Source of the DNA: Rugamonas rivuli
GTDB taxonomy: Bacteria > Pseudomonadota > Gammaproteobacteria > Burkholderiales > Burkholderiaceae_D
NCBI RefSeq assembly: GCF_009380165.1
Contig: NZ_WHUF01000001.1
Span: 310,001-374,000 of the forward strand
DNA: 64,000 nucleotides
Direction: 5' to 3'
Shown piece after piece: positions 34,913 through 43,183 of the stretch (positions are counted from its first letter, which is position 1; the number at the start of each line of letters is the position of its first letter). The position numbers were made by a program, and so were the translations under genes. Below the pieces are notes generated by a model that was given only the letters and a program-made list of their open reading frames with translations, had not been told where the DNA came from and did not search any database.

Positions 34913-36073
34913 ATGATCAGACTTTCCGTCGCTATTGCTGGAATGGGATTGCTGCTGGCCTTCTGCAAACCTGCGGAGGCCGCGCCGGCACCTGACGTTC
35001 CCACGGCAATGAAGCAGGCAGCGGCAAGTTTGCTGCAATCAAAACTGCTGCACGCCACCTCGATCGTAGTGGTTTATCGCGGCAAGGAATTCATCGTGCA
35101 TGAGGGGGAGTTGGAAACAGGAAAAGCCAATCGGCCCACCGATGCGACGCTGTACGAAATAGGTTCGATCAGCAAGACCTTCGCCGGGTTGTTGCTGGCG
35201 AATGCGGTCATCGAAGGCAAGGTGAAGCTTGACGAACCTGTCCAACAATATTTACCGTCCGGCTATTCAAATTTGCAGTCCGGTGGTGAGCCGATCCGCT
35301 TGCGCCATTTGATCACGCACACCAGCGGCTTGCCGGGAATGCTGCCGCTTCAAGTCAATACGGTGTTGAAGGATTTCACGGATCACGGCACCCCGGGAAA
35401 ACTGAACCTCGCCTATGCAAACTATGGACAGCCGCAGTTCTGGAAAGACCTGCACCAAGTTGATATCGAAGGTCCGCTAGGCAAGAACTATGCATATTCG
35501 AGCGTGGGTACGGAGTTGGTCGCGCACGTTCTGGAGCGAATCTACGGTGAGCCATACGAATCGCTGCTCGCAAAATTCCTGGCGCGCGAAGCCGGTATGC
35601 ATGACGTACGGTTGCGCCTGCCTGCTGATGCCGTGGGCCGGCTGGCGCCTGGCTATCACAGCGACAATCCGGTCCCCACGTCGCCGATGCCCCAGCTGCC
35701 TTGGGGTGCGGCGGGCAATCTGAAGGCGACCATGCCGGATATGGTGAAGTACCTTCGGCTGCAATTGAGTGGCCATCCTGCGGTTTCCGAATCGCACAAG
35801 CCGCTGGCGCGCTTTGAGGATGACTTCAGCATCGGCTACTTTTGGAACATAGGCCAGAGCCGACAGCTGGGCACGCACTTCGTCCATCATGGCGGGGTGC
35901 CGCGCGCGCAATGCTATGCCTACATCGTTCCCAAGTATGAGTTGGCAGTTTTTATCATCACCAACCAAAGCGGTAACGCGACCGCCAAAGCCATGGAAGG
36001 AGCGTTGGCGCACATCTTCGACGCGGTTGAATCCATGGAGCAGGTAGTCGAAACACGAGTGAAGGTTCTTTGA
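34913..36073 (+). CDS. Serine hydrolase of the beta-lactamase (class C-like) family
   Basis: 386 residues with an N-terminal signal peptide ending near EAAPA. The SxxK nucleophile motif is in EIGSISKTFAGLL (about residue 86) and the second motif is YSSVGTELVAH (Y-S-S in place of YxN). A late HHGGVPRAQ takes the place of the KTG/HxG motif. These are PBP-type esterases, peptidases or beta-lactamases in the periplasm; antibiotic hydrolysis is possible but not shown. Codon use is less GC-rich than in the operons around it. The next gene begins 34 bp later and could be co-transcribed. Confidence 0.85.
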   Translation: MIRLSVAIAGMGLLLAFCKPAEAAPAPDVPTAMKQAAASLLQSKLLHATSIVVVYRGKEFIVHEGELETGKANRPTDATLYEIGSISKTFAGLLLANAVIEGKVKLDEPVQQYLPSGYSNLQSGGEPIRLRHLITHTSGLPGMLPLQVNTVLKDFTDHGTPGKLNLAYANYGQPQFWKDLHQVDIEGPLGKNYAYSSVGTELVAHVLERIYGEPYESLLAKFLAREAGMHDVRLRLPADAVGRLAPGYHSDNPVPTSPMPQLPWGAAGNLKATMPDMVKYLRLQLSGHPAVSESHKPLARFEDDFSIGYFWNIGQSRQLGTHFVHHGGVPRAQCYAYIVPKYELAVFIITNQSGNATAKAMEGALAHIFDAVESMEQVVETRVKVL

Positions 36074-36107
36074 GTTCCAGCCAATAGCGGCCAAGGAGGA
36101 AAACGTA

Positions 36108-36764
36108 ATGGGATTGTCGACAGCAGGTGTGGCATTTAAGCCTGACTCATTCACTCCAGGGGATGAGCAGGAGATGATACGGCGTGCCTTCGGCAGCGCA
36201 TTTCACCCCATTCCGGCTTCTGAAATTCGAAACTATCATGACATTCGCGTACCGGGCAACATAGCGGTCGAATCGAAGAACGGTGCGACCTTTATTTACA
36301 ACGGTGAACTTGCGGAACGAGTTCTTTTCGAAGGGCAGGCGCTGGAACCGGCGCTGTTATCTGCACTCGGAAGCCCGGAGGTGATTGTGGTTTTCTGCCA
36401 CTACGACTCCGGCGGTTCGTTCGGCTATGCCATCTGGGAAAAGGGCGTGCGAGTTCGTTCGCGCGTACACACCTTGGATAAGACGAGCGATGATGGCGTC
36501 CCCATGGAACTTGAACTGCCGTGGTTGCAAGCTGAGCAGCTTGTCGACGAAGACGGCGAGCTGGCCTACCGCAACATGGAGTCGGGAGAAATAGCCACGG
36601 AGGCCTACGTTACCGCACGTATGCTTGGCCAGGTCATGGACGGGCTCTTTGGCGTAGCCCCATGGGATGAGTGGGACTACAAGACCAAGTTCAACTACTA
36701 CCTCAGGAGGCCTGAGGAAGCGGCTAAGCAAGCGCCTGGGAAATCGTGGTGGAAAATCTGGTGA
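36108..36764 (+). CDS. Hypothetical protein
   Basis: 218 residues, no signal peptide or membrane helix, acidic overall. I do not recognise a family. Visible features: AFGSAFHPIPASEIRNYHD near the start, a VIVVFCHYDSGGSFGYAIW strand in the middle, a GELAYRNMESGEIATEAYV stretch and a Trp-rich end (GKSWWKIW). AAGGAGGAA lies 6-8 bases before the ATG. Cytosolic proteins of this kind in accessory stretches are often immunity or stress proteins, but nothing here proves that. It follows the serine hydrolase and precedes the first NTF2-like copy. Confidence 0.6.
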   Translation: MGLSTAGVAFKPDSFTPGDEQEMIRRAFGSAFHPIPASEIRNYHDIRVPGNIAVESKNGATFIYNGELAERVLFEGQALEPALLSALGSPEVIVVFCHYDSGGSFGYAIWEKGVRVRSRVHTLDKTSDDGVPMELELPWLQAEQLVDEDGELAYRNMESGEIATEAYVTARMLGQVMDGLFGVAPWDEWDYKTKFNYYLRRPEEAAKQAPGKSWWKIW

Positions 36765-36788
36765 CGAGTTTTGATTCCATAAGGAGAA

Positions 36789-37322
36789 ATGATGAAAATA
36801 GTTTTTTCTTTTGCCGTATTGACTTGCAGTCTACTTCTATCGCTGCATCAGCCAGCGTCTGCTGAAAACACTGGTGTGAGCGAGAAGCAGGTAGGGAAAA
36901 TTATTGGGCAGTTTCAGGATGCAATCAAGAACAAGGATATAGCCGGCTTTATGGGGCTGTTCTTGCGAGAGGATGTTACGTGGACGGCCGCGTACACCGA
37001 TGCCAGTGTCGAACGCTATAACGCCAGCATAAAGAACACGAAGGAGCCTTTGGCTACCAGGGTTCAAGCAGGTGGCAGCCCTCGTAAGTTCATTGAAAGT
37101 ATCGCGAAAAACAAAGCGCCGCAGTCTGAAATTTTCTCCAACGTCCGCATCGATACGGACGGCGATATTGCACACGTCTGGTTTGATTACACTTTCATGG
37201 TGGGGACCTATAAAAGCGCTTGGGGCAAGGAAAGTTGGCAGCTTGTGCGAACGGAGACTGGGTGGAAAATTTCTGCCGTTACCTGGTCATCTGAAGAAAA
37301 TCCGGTGCAGCCTGATGCTTGA
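36789..37322 (+). CDS. Exported NTF2-like (SnoaL-fold) protein, copy A
   Basis: 177 residues with a signal peptide (VFSFAVLTCSLLLSLHQPASA). The mature part has the alpha+beta layout of NTF2-like proteins: FQDAIKNKDIAGFMGLFLRED and a late AHVWFDYTFMVGTYKSAWGKE strand pair ending in WKISAVTWSSEE. Members bind small ligands or act as accessory domains; there is no clear catalytic pair. A near-identical copy lies at 41795, with about 90 percent identity in the mature part but diverged signal peptides. AAGGAG precedes the start. AT-richer than the flanking operons. Confidence 0.8.
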   Translation: MMKIVFSFAVLTCSLLLSLHQPASAENTGVSEKQVGKIIGQFQDAIKNKDIAGFMGLFLREDVTWTAAYTDASVERYNASIKNTKEPLATRVQAGGSPRKFIESIAKNKAPQSEIFSNVRIDTDGDIAHVWFDYTFMVGTYKSAWGKESWQLVRTETGWKISAVTWSSEENPVQPDA

Positions 37323-37354
37323 TGCTTGATGCATGATTCAACTCCTGAGTCGAT
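36789..37354 (+). repeat. Direct repeat, copy A (NTF2-like gene and 3' tail)
   Basis: Highly similar to 41795-42350 in the same direction, about 5 kb away. Similarity continues past the stop codon into a short tail (TTCAACTCCTGAGTCGAT against TTCAGCTCCCGAGTCGAT). Confidence 0.75.
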
Positions 37355-37439
37355 GCGGCGTCGATCACATCGGAGATTTTGAGTACTTTTAAAATTAACA
37401 ACATGCTACGCTATAGGAAAGGGCAACCAGGAGGGATCG

Positions 37440-38405
37440 ATGGCGATTACCAGAACAAAGTTTGGCATCGGAATAGAAGATGATTTTAAATTGGATCACG
37501 AGACTATGGCACTCGTTCGAAGCGATTTTTTAGGTCGTGTTCTTCGGGATTTAGACGATATCTACAAATATAAGACTGGAAAACTTTTACTTGTTTACAT
37601 ACAAGGCGAGATAGAAGCAGGGAAGTCGGTAACGATTAAAGCAAACAAGCGACGTGAAAACCAGCAAATAAGAGGTGCACGCCGGGCTATCCGTGTGGCG
37701 CCACCTCCAAACCGAGGGCCATCCTCGGCATCTACGGCTACTTCATCCGGGCCTGCTTCATCTTTTAATACCCCGGGGTTGCTTCGTTCAAGCGAGAGCT
37801 CCTCATCGTCATCCGCAGATGCTCTTCCCGGCCCAAGGTCAACTCTAGGCGTCTTCGCGTTGTCTCATCCAAGCCCGGAGTCGTCGTCGACAACCGTTGT
37901 TACTTCGTCGGGCTCCGCGCCATCCTTGACTGATTCCAGCCCTTCTGAAGTGAGCTTGTCTCTGATAACTGAGACGAAAGCAGCGATGGCGAAGGAATCA
38001 TCTGCAATCTACTATAGCGAGGGGCGCACTTGGTCTGAAGACAAAGACCAAACTGGGGGAAGCGGAGCACGTAAGATTAGAAGGGTATTGTGTGTTGATT
38101 ATGACCCCTGCAATGCGAATTATGCCTTTGATACGCCGTCTTGGCTCGTGTTGGCTCACGAGCTGATTCATGCTCTCCATTACCTGACAGGCAGCGCTGT
38201 TGACGGAGAGACGGACTTTGATGGTGAGAGAGTAAAAAACGAGGAGATGAGTACAGTTGGGCTTGGTGCCTGGAAAGGAAATGTGTTTACCGAAAACAGA
38301 CTTCGGAAGGAAGCGGGACTAAGGGATCGACCAAGATACAGCCGTAGCGCCCCTCATTTGGTGCAAACGAAAGTCCAATCCACTTCATCGAGCAGTTCCA
38401 TCTGA
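37440..38405 (+). CDS. M91-type zinc metallopeptidase, effector/toxin-like
   Basis: 321 residues. The catalytic block is in the C-terminal half: LVLAHELIHALHYLTG gives HExxH at 240-244, KNEEMSTVGLG at 267-276 supplies the third zinc ligand (E268 or E269), and TENRLRKEAGLRDRPRY at 284-300 matches the conserved end of the M91 (NleD-type) effector family. Residues about 90-175 are a Ser/Thr/Pro-rich low-complexity linker, as seen in secreted effectors; the tail is also Ser-rich. No Sec or Tat signal. NleD of enteropathogenic E. coli cleaves host JNK and p38 kinases; relatives also occur in polymorphic toxins. Markedly AT-richer than neighbours; AGGAGG precedes the ATG. No secretion system gene is in the window. 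Confidence 0.8.
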   Translation: MAITRTKFGIGIEDDFKLDHETMALVRSDFLGRVLRDLDDIYKYKTGKLLLVYIQGEIEAGKSVTIKANKRRENQQIRGARRAIRVAPPPNRGPSSASTATSSGPASSFNTPGLLRSSESSSSSSADALPGPRSTLGVFALSHPSPESSSTTVVTSSGSAPSLTDSSPSEVSLSLITETKAAMAKESSAIYYSEGRTWSEDKDQTGGSGARKIRRVLCVDYDPCNANYAFDTPSWLVLAHELIHALHYLTGSAVDGETDFDGERVKNEEMSTVGLGAWKGNVFTENRLRKEAGLRDRPRYSRSAPHLVQTKVQSTSSSSSI

Positions 38406-38499
38406 CACCAGGGCGGCGACTAATGGCGACGCCACGCCGGAAATGAAGCGCATTATTGAACGCTTCTTCCCCGGCACGGACTTCGATACGACTGGCTAA
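38404..38499 (+). pseudogene. Possible 3' remnant of a lost gene
   Basis: A frame without start, open from within the end of the metallopeptidase gene to a TAA at 38497-38499, reads ATNGDATPEMKRIIERFFPG and then TDFDTTG. It has GC-rich third positions typical of this genome, unlike the AT-rich metallopeptidase, and its stop overlaps the WS/DGAT stop in the same way as intact convergent pairs here. It looks like the last 30 codons of a replaced gene. Confidence 0.35.
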
Positions 38500-39872
38500 C
38501 GGGCAGGGGCCAGCGGTGCTCCGGTCAGTTCGCTGTCGACGGCTTCCTCTGGCGTTTCAGCCGGCGCGGCGCGGGTGGCAAGCTCCAGTTCCTCGAAGGC
38601 ATCGTAGGTCAGCGTCATCAGGCGCTCCGGGTCGGGCACCAGGTCGGTGTCGACGAACAGGGCCAGCTGGATCTGTCCCGCATACGAGATGAAGGCCAAC
38701 CCCACGCCCAGCTTGCCTGCCTGCGGCACCCAGCAGATCAGATCCGTCATGCGCGAGCCGGCCAGGTAACGGCGGCTGCCCGGGCCTTCAATATTGGTCA
38801 GCACCACCGAGCCCTTGGACGTGAACAGGTTCAGCGCGAAGTGCTGCAGGGCGGTCGGCAGGCAGCCTGCGATCGACAGGAAAGCCATCGTCGCGCGCGG
38901 CTGGTGTGAGCGCTTGATGGCCGTCATGCGGTCGCTGGACTGGCGCAGCCGTACGCAGGGATCGTCCACATTGGTCGGCAGATCCACCGCCACCAGGCCG
39001 AACTCATTCCCAAGCTGGAAAGCGTTGGCCTTCTCGCGCAGATTGAAGGTGACGGCGGCGCGCAGCGCGCGGCCGTCGGGCCGCTGTCCGCGTTCGCCGA
39101 GGTACTGGCGCAGCGCGCCGGAGACGGCCGCCACCCACACATCGTTCAAGGTCACGCCCATGCGCTTGGACATGGCGCGCACGCGGTCCATCTCCAGCGG
39201 CGGAAGCCATACCAACTGCTTGGCGCCCGTCATCGGCGCTTTGAACTGGCTCTGCGCGTCGGGCCACAGCACCGACAGCCGCGCCACGTGGAAGGCGATC
39301 TTCAGCCACGATACGCCGCGCGCCACCGCCGAACACACGGCGTTGTGCGCCACCGTGGCGCGGTGCGGATGGCCAACCGGGGAGGGCGTGCGGCCATGCA
39401 CACCGTTGTCGTCGGTGAGGTGGTTCAGCACATGCACCAGCCCCAGGCCGTCGGTGATGCAGTGGTGGACGCGGAACACGATGGCGTGGCCGCCGTTGAC
39501 GCGGTCCAGCACCGTCATATGCCACATCGGCCGGTCGCGTTCCAGCGGCAGGTGGGCGATGCGGGTCATGTGGCCCTGCAGCTCTTCGCGACTGACTTCC
39601 TGCGACATCTGTTCCAGCTTGATGTGCTGGGCGATGTTGAACTGGTCGTCCTCGACCCAGTGCGGACGGCCGCGCCGCTGCACCACCTTCTGCGTGAAGC
39701 GCGGGTAGTTGGGCAGGCGCAGGCCGATGGTGGAAATCAGCCGCTCCATGTCGACCTGGCCTTCGAACAGCAGGATGCTGTTGATGACCATCAGGTTCTT
39801 GTCGGTGTCCATGCGGTGCCATGCATAGTCGCGCCGCGTCATTGCCGCCGGTGCTGCGGTTGGTTTGCTCAT
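38496..39872 (-). CDS. Wax ester synthase/diacylglycerol acyltransferase (WS/DGAT)
   Basis: 458 residues. The acyltransferase active site HHCITDG is at 136-142 (HHxxxDG), and the late ATMAFLSIAG-like and VVLTNIEGPGSRRYLAG segments match the WS/DGAT family. The enzyme joins a fatty alcohol or diacylglycerol to acyl-CoA to form wax esters or triacylglycerol at the cytosolic membrane face. The gene upstream on the same strand, 46 bp away, encodes a fatty-acyl-CoA reductase that would supply the alcohol, so wax ester is the likely product. Confidence 0.92.
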   Translation of the reverse strand: MSKPTAAPAAMTRRDYAWHRMDTDKNLMVINSILLFEGQVDMERLISTIGLRLPNYPRFTQKVVQRRGRPHWVEDDQFNIAQHIKLEQMSQEVSREELQGHMTRIAHLPLERDRPMWHMTVLDRVNGGHAIVFRVHHCITDGLGLVHVLNHLTDDNGVHGRTPSPVGHPHRATVAHNAVCSAVARGVSWLKIAFHVARLSVLWPDAQSQFKAPMTGAKQLVWLPPLEMDRVRAMSKRMGVTLNDVWVAAVSGALRQYLGERGQRPDGRALRAAVTFNLREKANAFQLGNEFGLVAVDLPTNVDDPCVRLRQSSDRMTAIKRSHQPRATMAFLSIAGCLPTALQHFALNLFTSKGSVVLTNIEGPGSRRYLAGSRMTDLICWVPQAGKLGVGLAFISYAGQIQLALFVDTDLVPDPERLMTLTYDAFEELELATRAAPAETPEEAVDSELTGAPLAPAR

Positions 39873-39918
39873 GTGATGCTGTCTCCTCGTGCGGCGCCGA
39901 ATCTTTGTCGGTGTCCGC

Positions 39919-41493
39919 TTATATTTTTACTGGTCGTGCTTCTGCTTCCGTCGTCGGCGCAGGCGCTGCCGCCGCTGCCGCTTCCACCGATTTGGGTGAG
40001 CGCGGCCGCAGCGCATAACGGTTCAAGCCCGTCATGTGGATGCGGCACAGGTAGTCCGGCCAGTCGATGATGGCCGGGTCCACCGCGTAGCGCGCCTGGT
40101 CTTCGCTGCCGAAGCGCCGGGCCAGCGCCATCAGCGATTTGTTATGGAACACATAGCGCGGCGCGGTGTAGAACGAGAACGTCAATGCCAGCAGCTGCGT
40201 GGTACGCAGTGCTTCGAGCTTGGGCGATTCGCCCGCGCCCAGCAGGCGGCGTACGCCGCTCCAGGCGGTTGCGCCAAGGCTCATGGCCCGCAGCATCAAC
40301 AGGAATACGGGACGGCTCACGACGCGGAAGCCATGTTTGGGCTCGTTGTAGAACAGGCGCTCGTAGTTGCGCCAGTTGCGTTGCGATTCGGTCTGGAATA
40401 ATTCGATCACGCGGCCCACCGAGATCGGATTGGCCGAGCCGGTACAAGCCTGGTAGATGCGCATAGCGCCAGGTTCGGTCAGAGCCTCTGCTGCTGCCAG
40501 CAAGATGCTGTTCGCGACCAGGTCGGCCGGTACGATGTCGACGATCTCGTTCGGCTTGGCCGGGAAGAAGCTGGTCTTGCCGCGTGCGTAGGCGAGGATG
40601 ATGGCGTCGGCCACCTTGACGCCTTCGATCCATCCCGGCGCCGGCTCCTGCAGCGTGCTTTCGATGATGGAAGGGCGCACGATGGTCAGCGTCTTGCCGC
40701 GCATGGCTTGCATCGCCAACTGCTCGCCCATCCATTTGGTGAAGGTGTAGGTGTCGTTCCAGCCGTGGTAGTTGGCTTCGGCGATGCCCAGCTCCGTCAG
40801 GCGCCGGGGCAGTTGTTCGGCATCGCTGGTGTCGGCTTTGATGGCGGCCACGCGGTGCTGCAGGTGTTGGAGTAAACCGTATAAATCATAATGCCCGTCG
40901 GCGTGGCGCGGGATGGCGGCGCGCGCCGGCGTCACGTTCTGCTCCAGCATGTCGCCGCGGTTGTAGCCGTTGACGTAGCAGGTCGATACCTGCACCAGCG
41001 GCGCGTTGGCGATGCGCGCCAGTTCGGCGATGTGCTGCACGCTGAGGGCGTTGATCGCAAGCGCCTCGTCCAGTGCTTCGCGGAAGTTGACGCTGGCGGC
41101 GGCGTTGACCACGAGGTCGATACGGCGGGCCAGCGTGTTGAACCCTGCCAGTGGCAGGCCGAAGCAGGGCTCGGTCACTTCGCCGGTGATGCATTCGATG
41201 CGCTCGGCGAAGAACTCGGCCAGGAAGGCCGGCTTTTCGGCGCGCAGGCGGTCGAACACGGAAGAAGTGGCGATGTCGCGCTCGAAGCGGGTGCGGGCAT
41301 CGCCGTTGGTCTTGCCGCGGCCGCCGCGTATCACCAGCACGATGCGGCCGATGTCGGGCACGCTGCGGATGAGTTTTTCCAGCACTACCTTGGCGAGGAA
41401 GCCGGTGCTGCCGGTAATCAGTACGCGCTTACCGGACAGCGCCGCGTGCACATTCAAAGCTGGTTTCATGGGGGTTCTCAGAAACGGTGTCAT
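39919..41493 (-). CDS. Fatty acyl-CoA reductase (alcohol-forming, extended SDR)
   Basis: 524 residues. The NAD(P)-binding motif TGSTGFLAKVVLEKL lies at 28-42, and the catalytic YxxxK is Y249-K253 in DTYTFTKWMGE; the male-sterility-type C-terminal domain follows (FYTAPRYVFHNKSL). This architecture reduces acyl-CoA to the fatty alcohol. With the WS/DGAT downstream it makes a two-gene wax-ester operon. An internal ATG at 41469 is an alternative start; neither has a strong ribosome site. The C-terminal 25 residues are Ala/Pro-rich. Both wax genes are GC-rich and lie between the two copies of the NTF2-like gene. Confidence 0.88.
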   Translation of the reverse strand: MTPFLRTPMKPALNVHAALSGKRVLITGSTGFLAKVVLEKLIRSVPDIGRIVLVIRGGRGKTNGDARTRFERDIATSSVFDRLRAEKPAFLAEFFAERIECITGEVTEPCFGLPLAGFNTLARRIDLVVNAAASVNFREALDEALAINALSVQHIAELARIANAPLVQVSTCYVNGYNRGDMLEQNVTPARAAIPRHADGHYDLYGLLQHLQHRVAAIKADTSDAEQLPRRLTELGIAEANYHGWNDTYTFTKWMGEQLAMQAMRGKTLTIVRPSIIESTLQEPAPGWIEGVKVADAIILAYARGKTSFFPAKPNEIVDIVPADLVANSILLAAAEALTEPGAMRIYQACTGSANPISVGRVIELFQTESQRNWRNYERLFYNEPKHGFRVVSRPVFLLMLRAMSLGATAWSGVRRLLGAGESPKLEALRTTQLLALTFSFYTAPRYVFHNKSLMALARRFGSEDQARYAVDPAIIDWPDYLCRIHMTGLNRYALRPRSPKSVEAAAAAAPAPTTEAEARPVKI

Positions 41494-41794
41494 TACTGCA
41501 ATGAGCCGATCTTAGAGCGAAACCGAGGGGTGACTGGCGACTTTGCAGTGGCTTAGCGAGCCAAACGCATGGCTGTGCGAGTCATGGGGAGGTGGTGCTG
41601 GGGGAAACGGATATGGCACCGTTTGCAACATTGAGGCATTTGCGCAACGCCGCGTGGTTTTTGGTGGACTCGGGCTATCCGCACGTGTGGGACTTCATCG
41701 AAACTGACAAACATTGTCAAATGAGTTACAGTTTTAGAGCTGTTACTCACCAAGATCACAGCCAATCGGTAGTTTTCATTCCAAGGGATAAACG
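41494..41794. other. 301-bp gap without an assigned gene
   Basis: Lies between the divergent acyl-CoA reductase and NTF2-like copy B. It must contain promoters for both. A weak open frame (41592-41798, plus strand) has no ribosome site and its product matches nothing I know. I see no strong -35/-10 pair, hairpin or repeat. Confidence 0.4.
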
Positions 41795-42325
41795 ATGAGA
41801 GTTGTCTTTTCTGCTGTCGCACTTGCTTGTGGTCTTTTTCTGGTTACACATCAACCGGCTTTTGCCGAAACCCCTGCCGTGAGCAAGAAACAGGTCACGA
41901 AAATTATTGGGCAGTTTCAGGAGGCAATCAAGAATAAAGATACTGCTGCTTTCATGGGGCTCTTCTTGCGCGAGGATGTTACGTGGACGGCGACGTACAC
42001 CGATGCCAGTGTTGAACGGTATAACGCCAGCATCAAGGATACGAAGGAGCCGGTAGCTATCAGGGTTCAGGCGGGCGGCAGTCCTCGGAAGTTCATTGAC
42101 AGTATCGCGAAAAACAAAGCGCCGCAGTCTGAAACTTTCTCCAATGTCCGCATCGATACGGATGGCGATATTGCACATGTCTGGTTTGATTATACTTTTA
42201 TGATCGGAACTTATAAGAGTGCTTGGGGTAAGGAGAGCTGGCAGCTGGTGCGTACGGAGGGTGGGTGGAAGATTTCCGCCGTTACCTGGTCATCTGAAGA
42301 AAATCCGGTTCCGCCGGGTGCCTGA
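41795..42325 (+). CDS. Exported NTF2-like (SnoaL-fold) protein, copy B
   Basis: 176 residues with a signal peptide (VVFSAVALACGLFLV to AFA). About 15 differences in some 146 mature residues against copy A at 36789, so the two are recent duplicates; the changes are scattered and mostly mild (E/D, V/I, T/A), and both remain intact, which implies both are still used. AAGGGAT lies before the ATG. The downstream gene differs from that after copy A, so each copy has its own partner. Confidence 0.8.
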   Translation: MRVVFSAVALACGLFLVTHQPAFAETPAVSKKQVTKIIGQFQEAIKNKDTAAFMGLFLREDVTWTATYTDASVERYNASIKDTKEPVAIRVQAGGSPRKFIDSIAKNKAPQSETFSNVRIDTDGDIAHVWFDYTFMIGTYKSAWGKESWQLVRTEGGWKISAVTWSSEENPVPPGA

Positions 42326-42350
42326 CACGCAGTTCAGCTCCCGAGTCGAT
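41795..42350 (+). repeat. Direct repeat, copy B (NTF2-like gene and 3' tail)
   Basis: Partner of 36789-37354. The copies flank the metallopeptidase and wax-ester genes and could recombine to delete that 5-kb segment. Confidence 0.75.
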
Positions 42351-42399
42351 TATTCGCACTCAGGAGTTGGCCTTGAATTATTGTATGGATGGAGCCGCG

Positions 42400-42771
42400 A
42401 TGGGGTACGAAACTCATATCACTAGAAAAGAGAATTGGTTTGATAAGGACGGCCCTGTCATTACGATAGCTGAATGGGAACAACTAGTTGCCGAAGATGC
42501 GGAAATGCGTATGGATGGCTTTGCTGAAGCCACCTCTCCCAGCGGTGAGATCATACGCATCGAGAACGAAGGCATCGCGGTCTGGACTAGCCACGCAAAC
42601 CGCGGCGAGAGCGACGATGTCGTATGGTTTTCTTTCCGACGGGGGAAAATCACAGTTAAAAATGCCGACGTTGAAGTATTGATAAAGATGGGGGAAATAG
42701 CTCGACGTCTATCGGCCAAAGTTCAAGGAGATGAGTGCGAGCTGTATGATGAACGTGGTCAGGTCCAGTAG
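42400..42771 (+). CDS. Small hypothetical cytosolic protein
   Basis: 123 residues from the ATG at 42400, which follows GGAG by 5 bases; an upstream start at 42367 lacks a ribosome site. It begins GYETHITRKENWFDKDGP and has the segments MRMDGFAEATSP, VWFSFRRGKITVKN and AKVQGDECELYD. I recall similar proteins starting GYxxHITRKExW as widespread, uncharacterised and common in toxin-immunity and accessory loci, but I cannot name the family. No signal peptide or membrane helix. It is probably co-transcribed with NTF2-like copy B (74 bp gap) and the ExbD-like gene after it. Confidence 0.65.
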   Translation: MGYETHITRKENWFDKDGPVITIAEWEQLVAEDAEMRMDGFAEATSPSGEIIRIENEGIAVWTSHANRGESDDVVWFSFRRGKITVKNADVEVLIKMGEIARRLSAKVQGDECELYDERGQVQ

Positions 42772-42785
42772 CGCAGGAGCGTGCA

Positions 42786-43046
42786 ATGAATGGTTCTCAT
42801 CCGATCTCTGTTGTTACCGTTGAGCTTAATCCGAATGGCGATATTTTTTTAAACGGAAAACTTGTAGCGGAAATTTTCCTTCTGGGGGATGAGCTACAAG
42901 CTGAAGCCCAAAAAGTTCCCATGCCTAGTGTGCATATAACTGGCGCCAGGAGAGGCGGTGAGTCGGCCAGGTCACTTGGAAAAGTAATTTACTGCTCGCT
43001 GCGTGCAGGATTCACGGAGGAGCAGTTAATTCTTCTTGATCGCTAG
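42786..43046 (+). CDS. Small soluble protein resembling the ExbD/TolR periplasmic domain
   Basis: 86 residues. The string VTVELNPNGDIFLNGKLVA, then a LGDELQ helix, a PSVHITGARRGGESARSLGKV segment and YCSLRAGF copy the order of the ExbD/TolR C-terminal domain (beta strand, 'i..ng..v', helix, 'v.i.ad....y..v', 'aG'). Unlike ExbD it has no membrane helix or signal peptide, so it cannot take part in a Ton motor as usual. It may be a domesticated domain acting with the gene upstream (14 bp gap). AT-rich codon use. Confidence 0.55.
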   Translation: MNGSHPISVVTVELNPNGDIFLNGKLVAEIFLLGDELQAEAQKVPMPSVHITGARRGGESARSLGKVIYCSLRAGFTEEQLILLDR

Positions 43047-43183
43047 CTCTATGTTCTTCAGGAACTCAGTCTTGTCTTACACGGTCCGGAGTGGAGCGCC
43101 TATACCGTGTCGTGGTCGCCTGGATGATGATGCGTTACCGGCCATGCCGGGCGTTCATATTCATACACTCACAGGAGATGATC

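Noticed and set aside
34913..36073. Call of a true beta-lactamase
   Set aside because: SxxK is present, but the second and third motifs deviate (YSS, HHGG), so only the broader serine hydrolase family is supported.
41592..41798. Plus-strand frame of 68 codons before NTF2-like copy B
   Set aside because: No ribosome site, ends inside the next gene start, and the product matches nothing.
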